From Chloroflexota bacterium (GTDB taxonomy: Bacteria; Chloroflexota; Ktedonobacteria; Ktedonobacterales; Ktedonobacteraceae): a stretch of 56,199 nt of DNA. The number at the start of each line of letters is the position of its first letter. The stretch's first letter is position 1. The notes under the pieces were generated by a model that did not search any database, was not told where the DNA came from, and saw nothing but the letters and a program-made list of their open reading frames with translations. The translations under genes and the position numbers were made by a program. Shown here piece by piece: positions 42,131 to 52,533 of the stretch. The stretch is taken from assembly GCA_902810755.1 (NCBI GenBank), contig CADDYT010000024.1, forward strand, positions 1 to 56,199. Direction: 5' to 3'.

Positions 42131-44722
42131 TCAGGGATTTTTCCGCCGTCGCGCTCGCGCGTGAGGGTAGGAATCGCCTGCGATACGCTCGGTTGGTGGG
42201 ATGATAAGCGGGGGTATCTCCTCGACATCCGGGCTGTGTTCGTTGCTTTCACCTGAGCCATTGTCAAAGTGGTGCCGGTTCGCGGGGGTGACTGCCGTGC
42301 GTTCGTCGAGGTGCAGGGGACGAGGGCCTTTCTGTGTCTCCTCTTCGTCCTCTGACGCGGCTAGCAGGGCCGCTGCGACAACCTGATCCATGTTTTCTAC
42401 CAGGGTGAAACGCATTTGCTGGCGAATCTTGGGTGGGATTTCGGCCAGGTCTTTGCGGTTCTCCGCGGGGGCGATGATATGGCGAATATTGGCCTGCTGC
42501 GCGGCCAGGACCTTGTCGCGCAGACCACCGACGCCCAGCACACGCCCGCGCAGCGTGATCTCTCCGGTCATAGCGACATCGCCGCGTACCGGACGCCCCG
42601 TTAGCGCGGAGATCAGCGCGGTGGCAATGGTGATGCCCGCGGAGGGGCCGTCTTTGGGAATGGCGTTATCCGGCATGTGGATGTGCAGGTCGGTGGTGTC
42701 CTGGAAGCTGGCATCGACCTCGAAGACGTCGGCGCGGGAGCGGATGTAGGAGAGCGCGGCCACCGCCGACTCGCGCATCACCTCGCCCATCTGGCCGGTG
42801 ACGATGACCTCGCCTTTGCCGACCAGCGTGGCGACTTCCACCGGCAGCAGGATACCGCCGTTTTCTGTAACGGCCAGGCCGGTTGCGACGCCTACCTGTG
42901 CCTGCTGGTTAGGAATCTCCACGCTGTAGCGCGCCATGCCCAGGTATTGTTCCAGGCTATTCGCGCTCAGACGGATGCGGCTGCCCGGCTTTTCAATGAT
43001 GCGCCGCGCTGCCTTACGACAGATGGCAGCGAGCTGGCGATCCAGGTTGCGCACCCCCGGTTCGCGCGTGTAATCGGTAACGATACGCTGCATGATGGTT
43101 GGTGGAATCTTCAACTGCTCGGCGGTCAGTCCGTGATCGGCCAGCACTCTGGGTAGCAGGTGGCGCTGGGCGATCTGCACCTTTTCGTCGAGCATGTAGC
43201 CCGGCAGTTCGATGATATCCATGCGGTCGGCCAGCACGCGCGGAATCTGGTATTTGACGTTGCCGGTGCAGATGAAGAAGACTTCGGAAAGATCATAGGG
43301 AACTTCCAGATAGTGGTCTTCAAAGGCGTTGTTCTGCTCCGGGTCAAGGACTTCCAGCAGGGCCGCCGCCGGGTCGCCGTGATATTCGGCGGAGAGCTTG
43401 TCGATCTCGTCGAGCAGGAAGACCGGGTTGCGCACGCCGACGGTTTTCATAGCCTGAATGATGCGCCCCGGCAGTGCGCCGACGTAGGTGCGGCGGTGGC
43501 CACGAATCTCAGCCTCGTCATGGACGCCGCCCAGCGAGATGCGCGCGAATTTGCGCCCCAGCGCGTGCGCGATTGATCGTGCCAGCGAGGTTTTGCCTAC
43601 ACCCGGCGGGCCGATGAAGCAGAGAATCTGTCCCTGGCTCTCGCTGACGCGCCCGCTCCGGCTGGCGAGCCGCTGCCGCAACTGGCGTACCGCCAGGAAT
43701 TCGATGATGCGCTCTTTAATGCTTTCCAGCCCGTAGTGTTCTTCGTCGAGGATGCGGCGCGTCAGCTCGATATCGAAGCTCTCTTCTGTGCGCTCCGTCC
43801 AGGGCAAGGCCAGCACCCAGTCGATGTAGGAACGCAGCACCGTCACCTCGGCGGATTGCGGCGGCGTGCGTTCCAGACGGTCGATTTCTTTGCGCACTTT
43901 TGTTGCGACGTCCGGTGGCAGCCCCTTCTCCTTGAGTCGCGCGCGCAGTTCGTCGGCCTCGCTTGAACCTTCTATGCCCAGCTCTTCCTGGATGGCGCGC
44001 AGTTGCTCGCGCAGGTAAAACTCTTTCTGGCTGCGATCAAACTGCGAGCGCACGCGGCTGCGGATGGTCGATTCGAGTTCGAGAATTTCGATCTCGTTGC
44101 CCATAATCACGCAGACTTTTTCCAGGCGTTCGAGCGGGTCGAGGGTTTCCAGCAGGTCTTGCTGCTGCACGTGATCGGTGACGAGGTGCGCGGCCAGCAT
44201 ATCGGCGAGGCGCGCGGGCGTCTTGAGGGCAATGATCGAGGTGATATCCTCGGCGGAGAAGCGGCGGTTGAGTTGCGCGTACTTCTCGAAAAGGTTGGTG
44301 GCGTGGCGCACCAGCGCGTCGGCCTGCGGACCGCGCGGCTGGCTTTCCGGCAGGGGAGTGATGGCCACGCGCATGAATGGCTCAGTCTCTACAAACTCGT
44401 CGAGGCGCACGCGGCGAATGCCGCTGAGCAGCACCTGCAGCGAGCCGTCCGCCTGCCGATGCATGGTCGTGATCTCGACCAGCGCGCCAACAGGGTAGAT
44501 ATCTTTGGCTTGAGGATCGTCTATCTCTGAATCGCGCTGCGCTGCCGTGACAAGCGAGCGGTCGGGCCGCATCATTGCCTCTTCGATCGCACGCACCGAC
44601 TTCTCGCGGGCAATCGCCAGCGTCATACGGGTGCGCGGAAAGACCACCATGTTTTTGAGCGCCACCAGGGGGTAGGTTTCGCTGCTCTCCTGCACGATAT
44701 CCTGGTGTTCCTGTATACTCAT
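42131..44722 (-). CDS. lon: ATP-dependent protease Lon (La)
   Basis: An 863-residue LonA protease. The N-terminal substrate domain begins YPLVALKNMVVFPRTRMTLAI; Walker A is GPPGVGKTSLARSIAHALGRK near 375 and Walker B VFLLDEIDKL near 440. The serine-lysine protease domain has MPDNAIPKDGPSAGITIATAL (catalytic Ser) near 705 and the Lys in GLRDKVLAAQQAN near 745. It ends with a 70-residue charged tail (ERIAGDSYPHARARRRKNP) not needed for the fold. It degrades misfolded and regulatory proteins. It follows clpX on the same strand but a terminator lies between them. Confidence 0.96.
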   Translation of the reverse strand: MSIQEHQDIVQESSETYPLVALKNMVVFPRTRMTLAIAREKSVRAIEEAMMRPDRSLVTAAQRDSEIDDPQAKDIYPVGALVEITTMHRQADGSLQVLLSGIRRVRLDEFVETEPFMRVAITPLPESQPRGPQADALVRHATNLFEKYAQLNRRFSAEDITSIIALKTPARLADMLAAHLVTDHVQQQDLLETLDPLERLEKVCVIMGNEIEILELESTIRSRVRSQFDRSQKEFYLREQLRAIQEELGIEGSSEADELRARLKEKGLPPDVATKVRKEIDRLERTPPQSAEVTVLRSYIDWVLALPWTERTEESFDIELTRRILDEEHYGLESIKERIIEFLAVRQLRQRLASRSGRVSESQGQILCFIGPPGVGKTSLARSIAHALGRKFARISLGGVHDEAEIRGHRRTYVGALPGRIIQAMKTVGVRNPVFLLDEIDKLSAEYHGDPAAALLEVLDPEQNNAFEDHYLEVPYDLSEVFFICTGNVKYQIPRVLADRMDIIELPGYMLDEKVQIAQRHLLPRVLADHGLTAEQLKIPPTIMQRIVTDYTREPGVRNLDRQLAAICRKAARRIIEKPGSRIRLSANSLEQYLGMARYSVEIPNQQAQVGVATGLAVTENGGILLPVEVATLVGKGEVIVTGQMGEVMRESAVAALSYIRSRADVFEVDASFQDTTDLHIHMPDNAIPKDGPSAGITIATALISALTGRPVRGDVAMTGEITLRGRVLGVGGLRDKVLAAQQANIRHIIAPAENRKDLAEIPPKIRQQMRFTLVENMDQVVAAALLAASEDEEETQKGPRPLHLDERTAVTPANRHHFDNGSGESNEHSPDVEEIPPLIIPPTERIAGDSYPHARARRRKNP

Positions 44723-44798
44723 GGTTTTTTCCGCCCTGTCACCTTTCCAGTGATAAATGATAACTCGTCAATTAGAAATAAAAAACTGATGAGCCTGC

Positions 44799-46094
<1,296 letters not shown>

Positions 46095-46143
46095 CTTTCC
46101 TTACATGTGACTGGCGAAGCGAGCCACACCTGATGATGGTTCT

Positions 46144-47649
46144 TTATTCCTCTACGCTTTGAGCAGTTGCCTGTTCCGTCCCGGCGGGAACCGCCGTTTC
46201 TGAGGCCTCCGCAGTCCCCTCAGAGACTTCCGCAGGCTCTGCCGCTTCCCCGACTCCACTGTTTTCCGCCTCGGCAGACAGTTGCGCGCCGAGTCTGGCT
46301 GCCGCCAGGGCGTTGGCGATGGTGGCCTCCTCAGACTCGGCCTCCCCACCTTCCTCTGCCGCTTCGAGTTCCGCTTCCTCGGCGTCGGTGGTCAGTTCTA
46401 CCAGGCGCGTCAACGCTTTCTCACGCCGGTAGCTGGCCGTCAGGGCGCGCCGCTGAGCCTCGCTGCGCTGCAAGGGCTGCCCTATCTGGGCGTAGGCGCG
46501 GAAGAGCGCCTCAAGCTCTTCGTCGGTAACGGTGATCTCCTCGCTCTTTGCCAGGGCCTCCAGCACAAGCTCGCGTTTGAGGCGCTGCTCCGCTTCAGGC
46601 TCAAGCTCCTTTTCGTACTCCGCCCGTGTTTTATGGATCAGCATCAGGTACTGATCCAGCGACATGCGCTGCTGCTCCAGCATGTGAGTGAACTGGTGGA
46701 TCATGTCCTCCACTTCTTCCTGGATCAGCAGGGGATGAAGCGTGATGGTGGACTGTTCGATAACGGCCCGCAATGCCCGCTCGCGCAGTTCATCGCGAAT
46801 ACGGCGCTGCTTCGAGGCGAGCAGTTCGTCGCTGATGGCCTTGCGCAGGTCTTCCAGCGTCTGATATTCGCCGTTGCTGACCTGAGCGGCCAGTTCGTCT
46901 TCCAGCGGGGGAACTTCCTTCTCCTCGACTTTGTGGACGGTGACGGTGTAGTGCCCCTCTTTCCCGGCCATCTCCTCTTTCGCGTAGTCGGCTGGCAGCG
47001 TCGTGGTGAATTCCTTTGTGTCGCCTGCCGTCATGCCAACGATCTGCTCATCCATGCCTGTGAAAAGGCCGCTGCGCTCGTCCGTCAGTTCAAAGGTGTT
47101 ATCTTTCAGGTTGGAAATGACTTTGTCTTCAACGGTCAGCTTCAAATCGGTGAGGACGCGGTCGCCAATGGCTGCCGGGCGTTCAACTTCGTGCCACGTG
47201 GCGCGCTGGTTGCGCAGGGCTTCCAGTTGTTTTTCCACTTCCTCCGAAGTAACGGTGGCCTCTTCACGCTCGAAGTGCAGCGAACGGTAATCACCCAGTT
47301 CAACCGGGGTGACAACGGGAACTTTCAGGCTGAAATGATAGGGCTGGCCCATCTCAAAGACCGGCGCTTCAAGTTCTGGCTGCGCCAGGGGAGTCAGCTC
47401 GTGTTCTTGCATCGTTTTGCGATAGGTCTCAGTAATGAGATCATCGATGGCCTCCTGGTAGATCGCTTCTTTCCCAAGTCGGCGTTCTACAAGGCTACGT
47501 GGGGCCTTGCCGCGACGAAAACCGGGTATATTTACCTGCTGTACCAGCTTGCGGTACGCTTTATCTGAGGCCTTTTCCAGTTCATCCCACGTAAAATCAA
47601 CTTCCAGCAGGGCTTCGCTGCCTGGCAACTTTTCAACCGTGACCTTCAC
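46144..47649 (-). CDS. tig: Trigger factor with long acidic C-terminal extension
   Basis: A 501-residue ribosome-associated chaperone. The ribosome-binding domain has GFRRGKAPRSLVERRLG near residue 43. The PPIase-type domain lies at about 150-240 (IGDRVLTDLKLTVEDK, SGLFTGMDEQIVGMTAGDTKEFTTTLPADY), followed by the helical C-domain to about 425. The final 75 residues are Glu/Ala-rich (EEAELEAAEEGGEAESEEA) and have no counterpart in the usual 430-450-residue proteins. The start is GTG at 47649 after GGAGGAA. It is the first gene of the tig-clpX unit, downstream of two tRNA genes. Confidence 0.95.
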   Translation of the reverse strand: MKVTVEKLPGSEALLEVDFTWDELEKASDKAYRKLVQQVNIPGFRRGKAPRSLVERRLGKEAIYQEAIDDLITETYRKTMQEHELTPLAQPELEAPVFEMGQPYHFSLKVPVVTPVELGDYRSLHFEREEATVTSEEVEKQLEALRNQRATWHEVERPAAIGDRVLTDLKLTVEDKVISNLKDNTFELTDERSGLFTGMDEQIVGMTAGDTKEFTTTLPADYAKEEMAGKEGHYTVTVHKVEEKEVPPLEDELAAQVSNGEYQTLEDLRKAISDELLASKQRRIRDELRERALRAVIEQSTITLHPLLIQEEVEDMIHQFTHMLEQQRMSLDQYLMLIHKTRAEYEKELEPEAEQRLKRELVLEALAKSEEITVTDEELEALFRAYAQIGQPLQRSEAQRRALTASYRREKALTRLVELTTDAEEAELEAAEEGGEAESEEATIANALAAARLGAQLSAEAENSGVGEAAEPAEVSEGTAEASETAVPAGTEQATAQSVEE

Positions 47650-47822
47650 ATTTCCTCCAACTCGACTGGCGTCTTTTGTCTCTTTTTTCGCAAGATAATC
47701 GTGTTTTCTCTGTCATTCATTCGCTACATCCTGTTTCCTGCCTGTCGAACAGTACACAGGGAGCGGTCAAGAGGCGCACCGGGGCGGAGAGCATCCGACC
47801 CGGGGCGGCCCTCAGGTATACC

Positions 47823-47897
47823 TGGAGCGGGAGACGGGGATCGAACCCGCGACCTTCTCCTTGGCAAGGAGATGCTCTACCACTGAGCCACTCCCGC
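47823..47897 (-). tRNA. tRNA-Gly(GCC)
   Basis: A 75-base cloverleaf on the minus strand: acceptor GCGGGAG pairs with CTCCCGC, the anticodon stem TCTCC/GGAGA encloses the loop TTGCCAA (anticodon GCC), the T-arm carries GGTTCGATCC, and the 3' CCA is encoded. Confidence 0.95.
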
Positions 47898-47961
47898 ATC
47901 TTTGCCCCCATCTTCGTTTCGGGCGAAGTCTGCAATACACGAACCGGTAGCGCGGAACCGA

Positions 47962-48044
47962 TGGGCGGTGAGAGACTCGAACTCTCACGGTTCATCACCA
48001 ACGGATCCTAAGTCCGTCCTGTCTACCAGTTTCAGCAACCGCCC
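47962..48044 (-). tRNA. tRNA-Leu(TAG)
   Basis: An 83-base type II tRNA on the minus strand. Acceptor GGGCGGT pairs with ACCGCCC, the anticodon stem ACGGA/TCCGT encloses CTTAGGA (anticodon TAG, codon CUA), a long variable arm follows and the T-arm has AGTTCGAGTCT. CCA is not encoded, in contrast to the neighbouring tRNA-Gly. It lies 64 bases upstream of tRNA-Gly and probably shares its transcript. Confidence 0.94.
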
Positions 48045-48088
48045 GTTATGGATAGAAAGATACAAGGGAAAACATTCTCACCTGAAAG

Positions 48089-48118
48089 ATGATACACCAG
48101 TAAGAGGCCCACTGTCAA
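48089..48118 (-). promoter_or_regulatory. Near-consensus promoter of the tRNA-Leu--tRNA-Gly unit
   Basis: On the minus strand TTGACA (48113-48118), an 18-base spacer and TATCAT (48089-48094), 44 bases before the tRNA-Leu 5' end. The tig gene lies further downstream and may be read from here in part. Confidence 0.75.
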
Positions 48119-48207
48119 GACGATTCGGCCCACGCCGGGACGAATCGGCTATCTCACCAGACCTCCTGTTTACTATATTATAGTACCTGCCAGTAGTAGT
48201 ACAACAA

Positions 48208-48246
48208 AAAAGAGGGGATAACTATTCCAGGTCAGTTACCCCCTCT
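48208..48246 (-). terminator. Rho-independent terminator of the BNR-protein gene
   Basis: On the minus strand a 14-bp stem (AAGAGGGGGTAACT with one mismatch to its partner) and an 11-base loop, followed by TTTTTTGTTGT. It lies about 45 bases after the stop of the gene ending at 48292. Confidence 0.8.
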
Positions 48247-48291
48247 TCCTGCATCATCCACCCGATTGTTTCCTTCTGAAGAAGCGGCTTG

Positions 48292-50238
48292 CTAGGCGGG
48301 CAGTGTTACCTTCGCCATGTAGATGTCCTCGTCATTGGCTTTCAGGCCATTCGGCTCTGTAAAGTAACAGACCTTCGGGGGTACGCCGGTTGTGCCTGTT
48401 CCGGGGCAGAGAATCAGATCTCTGTCACGGGTGTCCATCCATACCGGATAGGCAGTGTTGCCATAGGCAGCGAGTCCGGTGTAATCGCCGAAGAAGATAC
48501 TGTTGCCCTGCGTATCAGGGAACTCAGTTGGCAGCGGCATAGAGCTGGAGGTCACTCTCTGCACGGCGAACTTCGTAGGATCGTTGTTCGAGGCGGAAAG
48601 GCTGACATCCATGTTTCCATTAAACTCGTCCTTGCCATACTGACGATCATAATAGGAGACCGCGAGTTGCCCGTTGTTCGTGAAGGCAGACCACTGCCAC
48701 CACTGATCGGTTGTCCTCTGGCCGGTGGCCGCGCTCACCACTGGAAGCGTTGTCGGATCTGTTACGGTCCCCTTAAAGCTTGTGCCGCCATTGTTAGAAA
48801 CACTTTCGAGAATCTTGTTGTTACAGGCGCCCGCTGTCTTTACCCCTGTATACAGGTTGGCTCCAGTGGAAGGGGAGAAACCTGTCGGCACACAGCCGTT
48901 TGAGGGGTTCGAGTACTTGTTGATGTAAGAACCGAAAGTGACTACTATCTGGCTGGCATTCTCAGGATTAACCTGGCCAGATGCGTAGTTGGTGGCGCGG
49001 AAGACGGAATTCGTCTGTGAGCCTTTCTCTGGCACACACTGGCGACCGGCGTCCTGGCCGTTCTGATAGGTGGCGCAGTCTGGTAGGTCGTAGTAATTTG
49101 CCACTAACACCGGCGCGCTGAAGGTATTGCCGCCGTCGGTTGACCTGGAAAGCAAGAACTGGTTGTGGTTATCGTTCGCGTTGCTGACCGAGTTGTTGTA
49201 GTTGTTATAAACGACATAGAGCGTCCCGTCCGGGCCGGTGAAGGGGTCCGAGAACTGGTTCTCATTGCAGGTTCCCTGCGGCGTGGGCAATCCATACGTG
49301 TTGGCGCAGAGAGGGCTGGTCGTGCTGACGACAACCGGGGTGCTGAATGTCTCGCCATAATCGCTTGAGTGCGACTCGTAGATGTAGGCAGTGCCATCGG
49401 TTGCGAACACCGTCCACGTGACATAGATGCGATCCTGGTAGGGGCTGCCGACATGGTTGTCGACCGTCATATAGGGCTTATCCTCAAGGATGACGTTGGA
49501 GCCGTTGGTAGGCGTTACATAGGCCTCAACGACCGGTCGACCGGGAAAGTTCCAGGAGGCGCCATCATTCTGCGTCGAACGGAAGACATAAACTGCGCTT
49601 GAGAGGTCAGGGTTGTTCGAGGTGGGCTGCCCGCGCATGAAGACCTGGCAATCGAAGTAGACGTTGCCTTTCGTATCCCATGCTACCGACGTATCGCCTC
49701 CGGCCTGCCAGTACTGCCGGGCATAACCACCAAAGTTTGTGCCATACGTAAAGCCCATCGGGATGGTGGTATCGTTCCAATGTGCCGCGTTGTCGTTGGT
49801 GTAAGCGCCGTAGCAGTTGCCATCACCGCGACGGTAATCGTTATCACTGGCGACAAGATCGTTCGGGTTGTTGGGGTTGATAGCGATAGCAGTTTCGTTG
49901 TTTGCCTGGCCGCGCCCCTGTAGAGCTAAATCGCTCAGATTCAAGCAATTCTGATTGACCTTGATATTCGATCCAATTGTCTGAGCGCACTGATCATCTG
50001 CCGGGGCTGGCTGATACGCGGTTGGTCTCGTCGAGCTTGCCGTACTCGTAGCATCAAACGTGGTGTACGCAAAGCCGGAGACAATCCTTTTCTGAATCTT
50101 GTTCAGTTTCGAGAGGGGGGAGGAGGCGGCCTTTACGGTGCCGGTACTGTTACCAGGACCCATGTACATAAAGGCTCCGAGCAACAGAGCAGCAATGGCC
50201 ATTGCTGCAATAGCGATACTGATAGTTCGGTTCCTCAT
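48292..50238 (-). CDS. Secreted BNR/sialidase-fold (exo-alpha-sialidase-like) protein
   Basis: A 648-residue exported protein. The signal segment is residues 8-25 (IAIAAMAIAALLLGAFMY) after MRNR. The rest is a beta-propeller candidate with Asp-box-like repeats: SVAWDTKGNVYFD, STQNDGASWNFPG, SSDYGETFSTPV, STDGGNTFSAPV and SNNGGTSFKG. Sialidases carry the same boxes, but the catalytic Arg triad and Tyr-Glu pair are not evident to me, so the fold is firmer than the enzyme activity. It starts at 50238 (GAAAGG upstream), not at the longer frame to 50352. It is divergent from the unknown secreted protein at 50768. Confidence 0.82.
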   Translation of the reverse strand: MRNRTISIAIAAMAIAALLLGAFMYMGPGNSTGTVKAASSPLSKLNKIQKRIVSGFAYTTFDATSTASSTRPTAYQPAPADDQCAQTIGSNIKVNQNCLNLSDLALQGRGQANNETAIAINPNNPNDLVASDNDYRRGDGNCYGAYTNDNAAHWNDTTIPMGFTYGTNFGGYARQYWQAGGDTSVAWDTKGNVYFDCQVFMRGQPTSNNPDLSSAVYVFRSTQNDGASWNFPGRPVVEAYVTPTNGSNVILEDKPYMTVDNHVGSPYQDRIYVTWTVFATDGTAYIYESHSSDYGETFSTPVVVSTTSPLCANTYGLPTPQGTCNENQFSDPFTGPDGTLYVVYNNYNNSVSNANDNHNQFLLSRSTDGGNTFSAPVLVANYYDLPDCATYQNGQDAGRQCVPEKGSQTNSVFRATNYASGQVNPENASQIVVTFGSYINKYSNPSNGCVPTGFSPSTGANLYTGVKTAGACNNKILESVSNNGGTSFKGTVTDPTTLPVVSAATGQRTTDQWWQWSAFTNNGQLAVSYYDRQYGKDEFNGNMDVSLSASNNDPTKFAVQRVTSSSMPLPTEFPDTQGNSIFFGDYTGLAAYGNTAYPVWMDTRDRDLILCPGTGTTGVPPKVCYFTEPNGLKANDEDIYMAKVTLPA

Positions 50239-50767
50239 TCTGATACCTTTCTTCCTGAAAAATACGAGAAGCGCGTTACGAATGGATGGATAACCGAATG
50301 GAGATGCCGGTAGTTCTCTGTGACGGGTCGCTGCTTTTGCTAACTCAATCACATTCCGCTACCTGAAATGATTTTGCATCTTTACATCTGCTAGAGGAGT
50401 TGTGAATCGGTAAAGAACAGGTAAAGATTCAATGATTCTCGTTGAGGAATAGGAGCAATGGAGATGAACCAACCAGAATGCTGATTTGACAGTTATAAAA
50501 TATTCCTTAGTCAGCAATCTGCAGAACAAAAGCAATAACTGTTACCGGCGGTTATGAGCTATTAACGGAAACAGCTATATCGCAACCATTCCGTAACCAT
50601 TTCTTAACGCGAAATCATCGAAATCCTCATCGATTATCTTCTATAATGGTTATGGGTGTGTATTCCTCAAACCGGTTGGCTCTCTGCTCGCAGGGGCTTT
50701 GCGCGCTGAGTCAATCACAGCTGTACATTGTTCGCTTACCGGAAACTATTTGAAAGTGAGGCCATTT
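50239..50767. other. AT-rich divergent intergenic region between two secreted-protein genes
   Basis: About 530 bases, clearly more AT-rich than the genes. TTGACA (50486-50491) has no clear -10 partner and TATAAT (50642-50647) has no clear -35; short direct repeats such as GGTAAAG (50410-50440) and AACCATT (50583-50602) are present. It probably holds regulated promoters for both genes. Confidence 0.5.
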
Positions 50768-52393
50768 ATGCGCTTTACTCGCTCAAAGGTGAGCATCGCC
50801 TTCTCCTTTGTGGCCCTGGCCGCCGTCGTGACCGCTTTTGCCGTCTCGGGCGCGCTTAGAGGGGCTACTCCCACACATGCTGCCTCGGCGTCCTCCGCCC
50901 ACCATACACTGGATTGCGAGAGCAACTCCCAGTTCTGTACCGAGGTGTATGACTCCAGCTCGGTCTTCGGGTACTACGTCGGGCATGACGAACCCTCCAC
51001 GCTCTTCTATTCCAATGTTCCCGGCTCCGGCAACCAGATGCGCTATGAGATGCGCTTGCCGAGCGATCCACCTCCCACCCCGAAGGTTGGCCGTTCCTAC
51101 AACTTCGAACTGCATCCCGCCTTCTGGTTCGGTATGGCGATGTGCGACACGCAGTCCTTCCCCGAGCAGCTCTCTACCTGCACACCGGACAGCGATAGCA
51201 ATATCAAGGATCCTGCTATCACTGCCAAGCATGCTGGCGAGGCGTTCATGGAGATGCAGTTCTATCCTCCCGGCTGGGTGGAGTGGCCTGCCGGCAATAG
51301 CTGCGACCCCACGAAGTGGTGCGCCGCGCTCAACATCGATAGTCTTTCGGAGAACCCGGTGACCGGCCAGGTCCTCAACCCCACCTGCGCCTCCATTACC
51401 GGCCTGGAGTATGTCAACTTCGCCTTCATCACGAAGAGCGGCCATCCCCAGCCCGGTTCGCCGCCCAATCCGGTGCAGTCGACTCTGGCGACCTTCACGC
51501 CCAACCCGTCTGCCGACCTGTTCATGAACTCCGGCGACGAGATCGTCGTCACCATGCATGACACCGCTCATGGTTTGAAGATCCAGATTGACGATCAGAC
51601 CACCGGTCAGAGCGGCTCGATGACGGCCAGCGCCGCCAACGGTTTCGGGCAGGTGCAGTTCGCTCCAACCGGAACCACCTGCAACAACATCCCTTACGAC
51701 TTCCACCCGATGTACAGCACCTCCTCTGAAAAGACGCGCGTGACCTGGGCGGCCCACTCCTACAATATCGCCTTCTCCGATGAGATCGGCCACTTCGACT
51801 TCTGCACGCAGGTCGCTTCCAACGGCACCTGCACCGGCAATGAGGGCATCTGGCACGATCAGGAGCCGGCTGATGGCGACGATGTTGGCTGCTTCCCGGC
51901 CTCGGCTTCTTCGCTGGTTCCGGTCTCCGGCTGTCTCGGCACCAATACCGGCTTCGACGGCGTTCCCTACCAGACGCTGTGGCCCGACGGCAACACCAGC
52001 CTGCATCCAACTTCCATCCTCTTCAGCAGCCCGCTGACCGGTAGTAACTACAATGTGCAGTACAGCCGCATGGCCTTCGAGGCTGACTTGCCGCGCATCG
52101 AGTTCTCTACCTGCGATCGCAATACGGGCGTCGGTTGCACGTTGATCCCGTCGACCGATGATGGCATGCCCGCCGTCTTCTACCCGTTCTACAGCGATCG
52201 CATGACCAGCGATGGCTGCGTCTGGCAACTGGGCAACCATATCCCCGGTTCGATGAATGACTTCCATCAGAACCAGCAGTATGGCACGCTGCTCAACCTG
52301 ACCTACACGGCGCTCGGCGGTGGCCCCACCACCCGCTATAACGACTTCCGCCAGGTTCTGTCCAGCAACCCCTGCCCGGCGGAAAAAGAGTAA
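50768..52393 (+). CDS. Secreted Cys-rich protein of unknown function
   Basis: A 541-residue exported protein. The signal peptide is residues 1-40 (RSKVSIAFSFVALAAVVTAFAVSGAL, then THAASASSA as the likely cleavage region). The mature part holds over 20 Cys, in short local clusters (DCESNSQFCTEV, CDTQSFPEQLSTCTPD, CDPTKWCAAL), which suggests disulfides outside the cell. The predicted strand-rich stretches (VVTMHDTAHGLKIQIDDQTTGQSGSM) look like a beta-sandwich. I do not recognise the family. ATG 50768 follows GTGAGG; the longer frame from 50699 is rejected as it lies before the signal peptide. A terminator follows. Confidence 0.78.
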   Translation: MRFTRSKVSIAFSFVALAAVVTAFAVSGALRGATPTHAASASSAHHTLDCESNSQFCTEVYDSSSVFGYYVGHDEPSTLFYSNVPGSGNQMRYEMRLPSDPPPTPKVGRSYNFELHPAFWFGMAMCDTQSFPEQLSTCTPDSDSNIKDPAITAKHAGEAFMEMQFYPPGWVEWPAGNSCDPTKWCAALNIDSLSENPVTGQVLNPTCASITGLEYVNFAFITKSGHPQPGSPPNPVQSTLATFTPNPSADLFMNSGDEIVVTMHDTAHGLKIQIDDQTTGQSGSMTASAANGFGQVQFAPTGTTCNNIPYDFHPMYSTSSEKTRVTWAAHSYNIAFSDEIGHFDFCTQVASNGTCTGNEGIWHDQEPADGDDVGCFPASASSLVPVSGCLGTNTGFDGVPYQTLWPDGNTSLHPTSILFSSPLTGSNYNVQYSRMAFEADLPRIEFSTCDRNTGVGCTLIPSTDDGMPAVFYPFYSDRMTSDGCVWQLGNHIPGSMNDFHQNQQYGTLLNLTYTALGGGPTTRYNDFRQVLSSNPCPAEKE

Positions 52394-52418
52394 GCTTTGT
52401 CTGACTCTGTGCAGGGAG

Positions 52419-52452
52419 AGAGAGGGCCGCTTCACCCGAAGCGGCCCTCTCT
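52419..52452 (+). terminator. Rho-independent terminator after the Cys-rich secreted protein
   Basis: A perfect 15-bp stem (52419-52433 with 52438-52452), loop ACCC, then TCTGTTTGTG. It separates this gene from the ppk promoter. Confidence 0.85.
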
Positions 52453-52462
52453 TCTGTTTGTG

Positions 52463-52492
52463 TGTTTGCACTCACGCAAGCAGAGTGGTACA
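52463..52492 (+). promoter_or_regulatory. ppk promoter overlapped by a CIRCE-like inverted repeat
   Basis: The promoter is TTGCAC (52464-52469), 17-base spacer, TACAAT (52487-52492). Overlapping it from 52463 to 52489 is TTTGCACTC, nine bases, GAGTGGTAC. This matches the HrcA operator CIRCE (TTAGCACTC-N9-GAGTGCTAA) at 15 of 18 positions, the spacing being exact. A bound repressor would cover both -35 and -10. Confidence 0.55.
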
Positions 52493-52533
52493 ATGCGATT
52501 ACTACCGGTAGAGAGGCCCTGATAGAATCTGCT

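Noticed and set aside
50783..52471. 562-residue minus-strand frame opposite the Cys-rich secreted protein
   Set aside because: Val/Ala/Gly/His/Arg-rich shadow composition, no ribosome site or recognisable motif, and the plus strand has a signal peptide with a good start.
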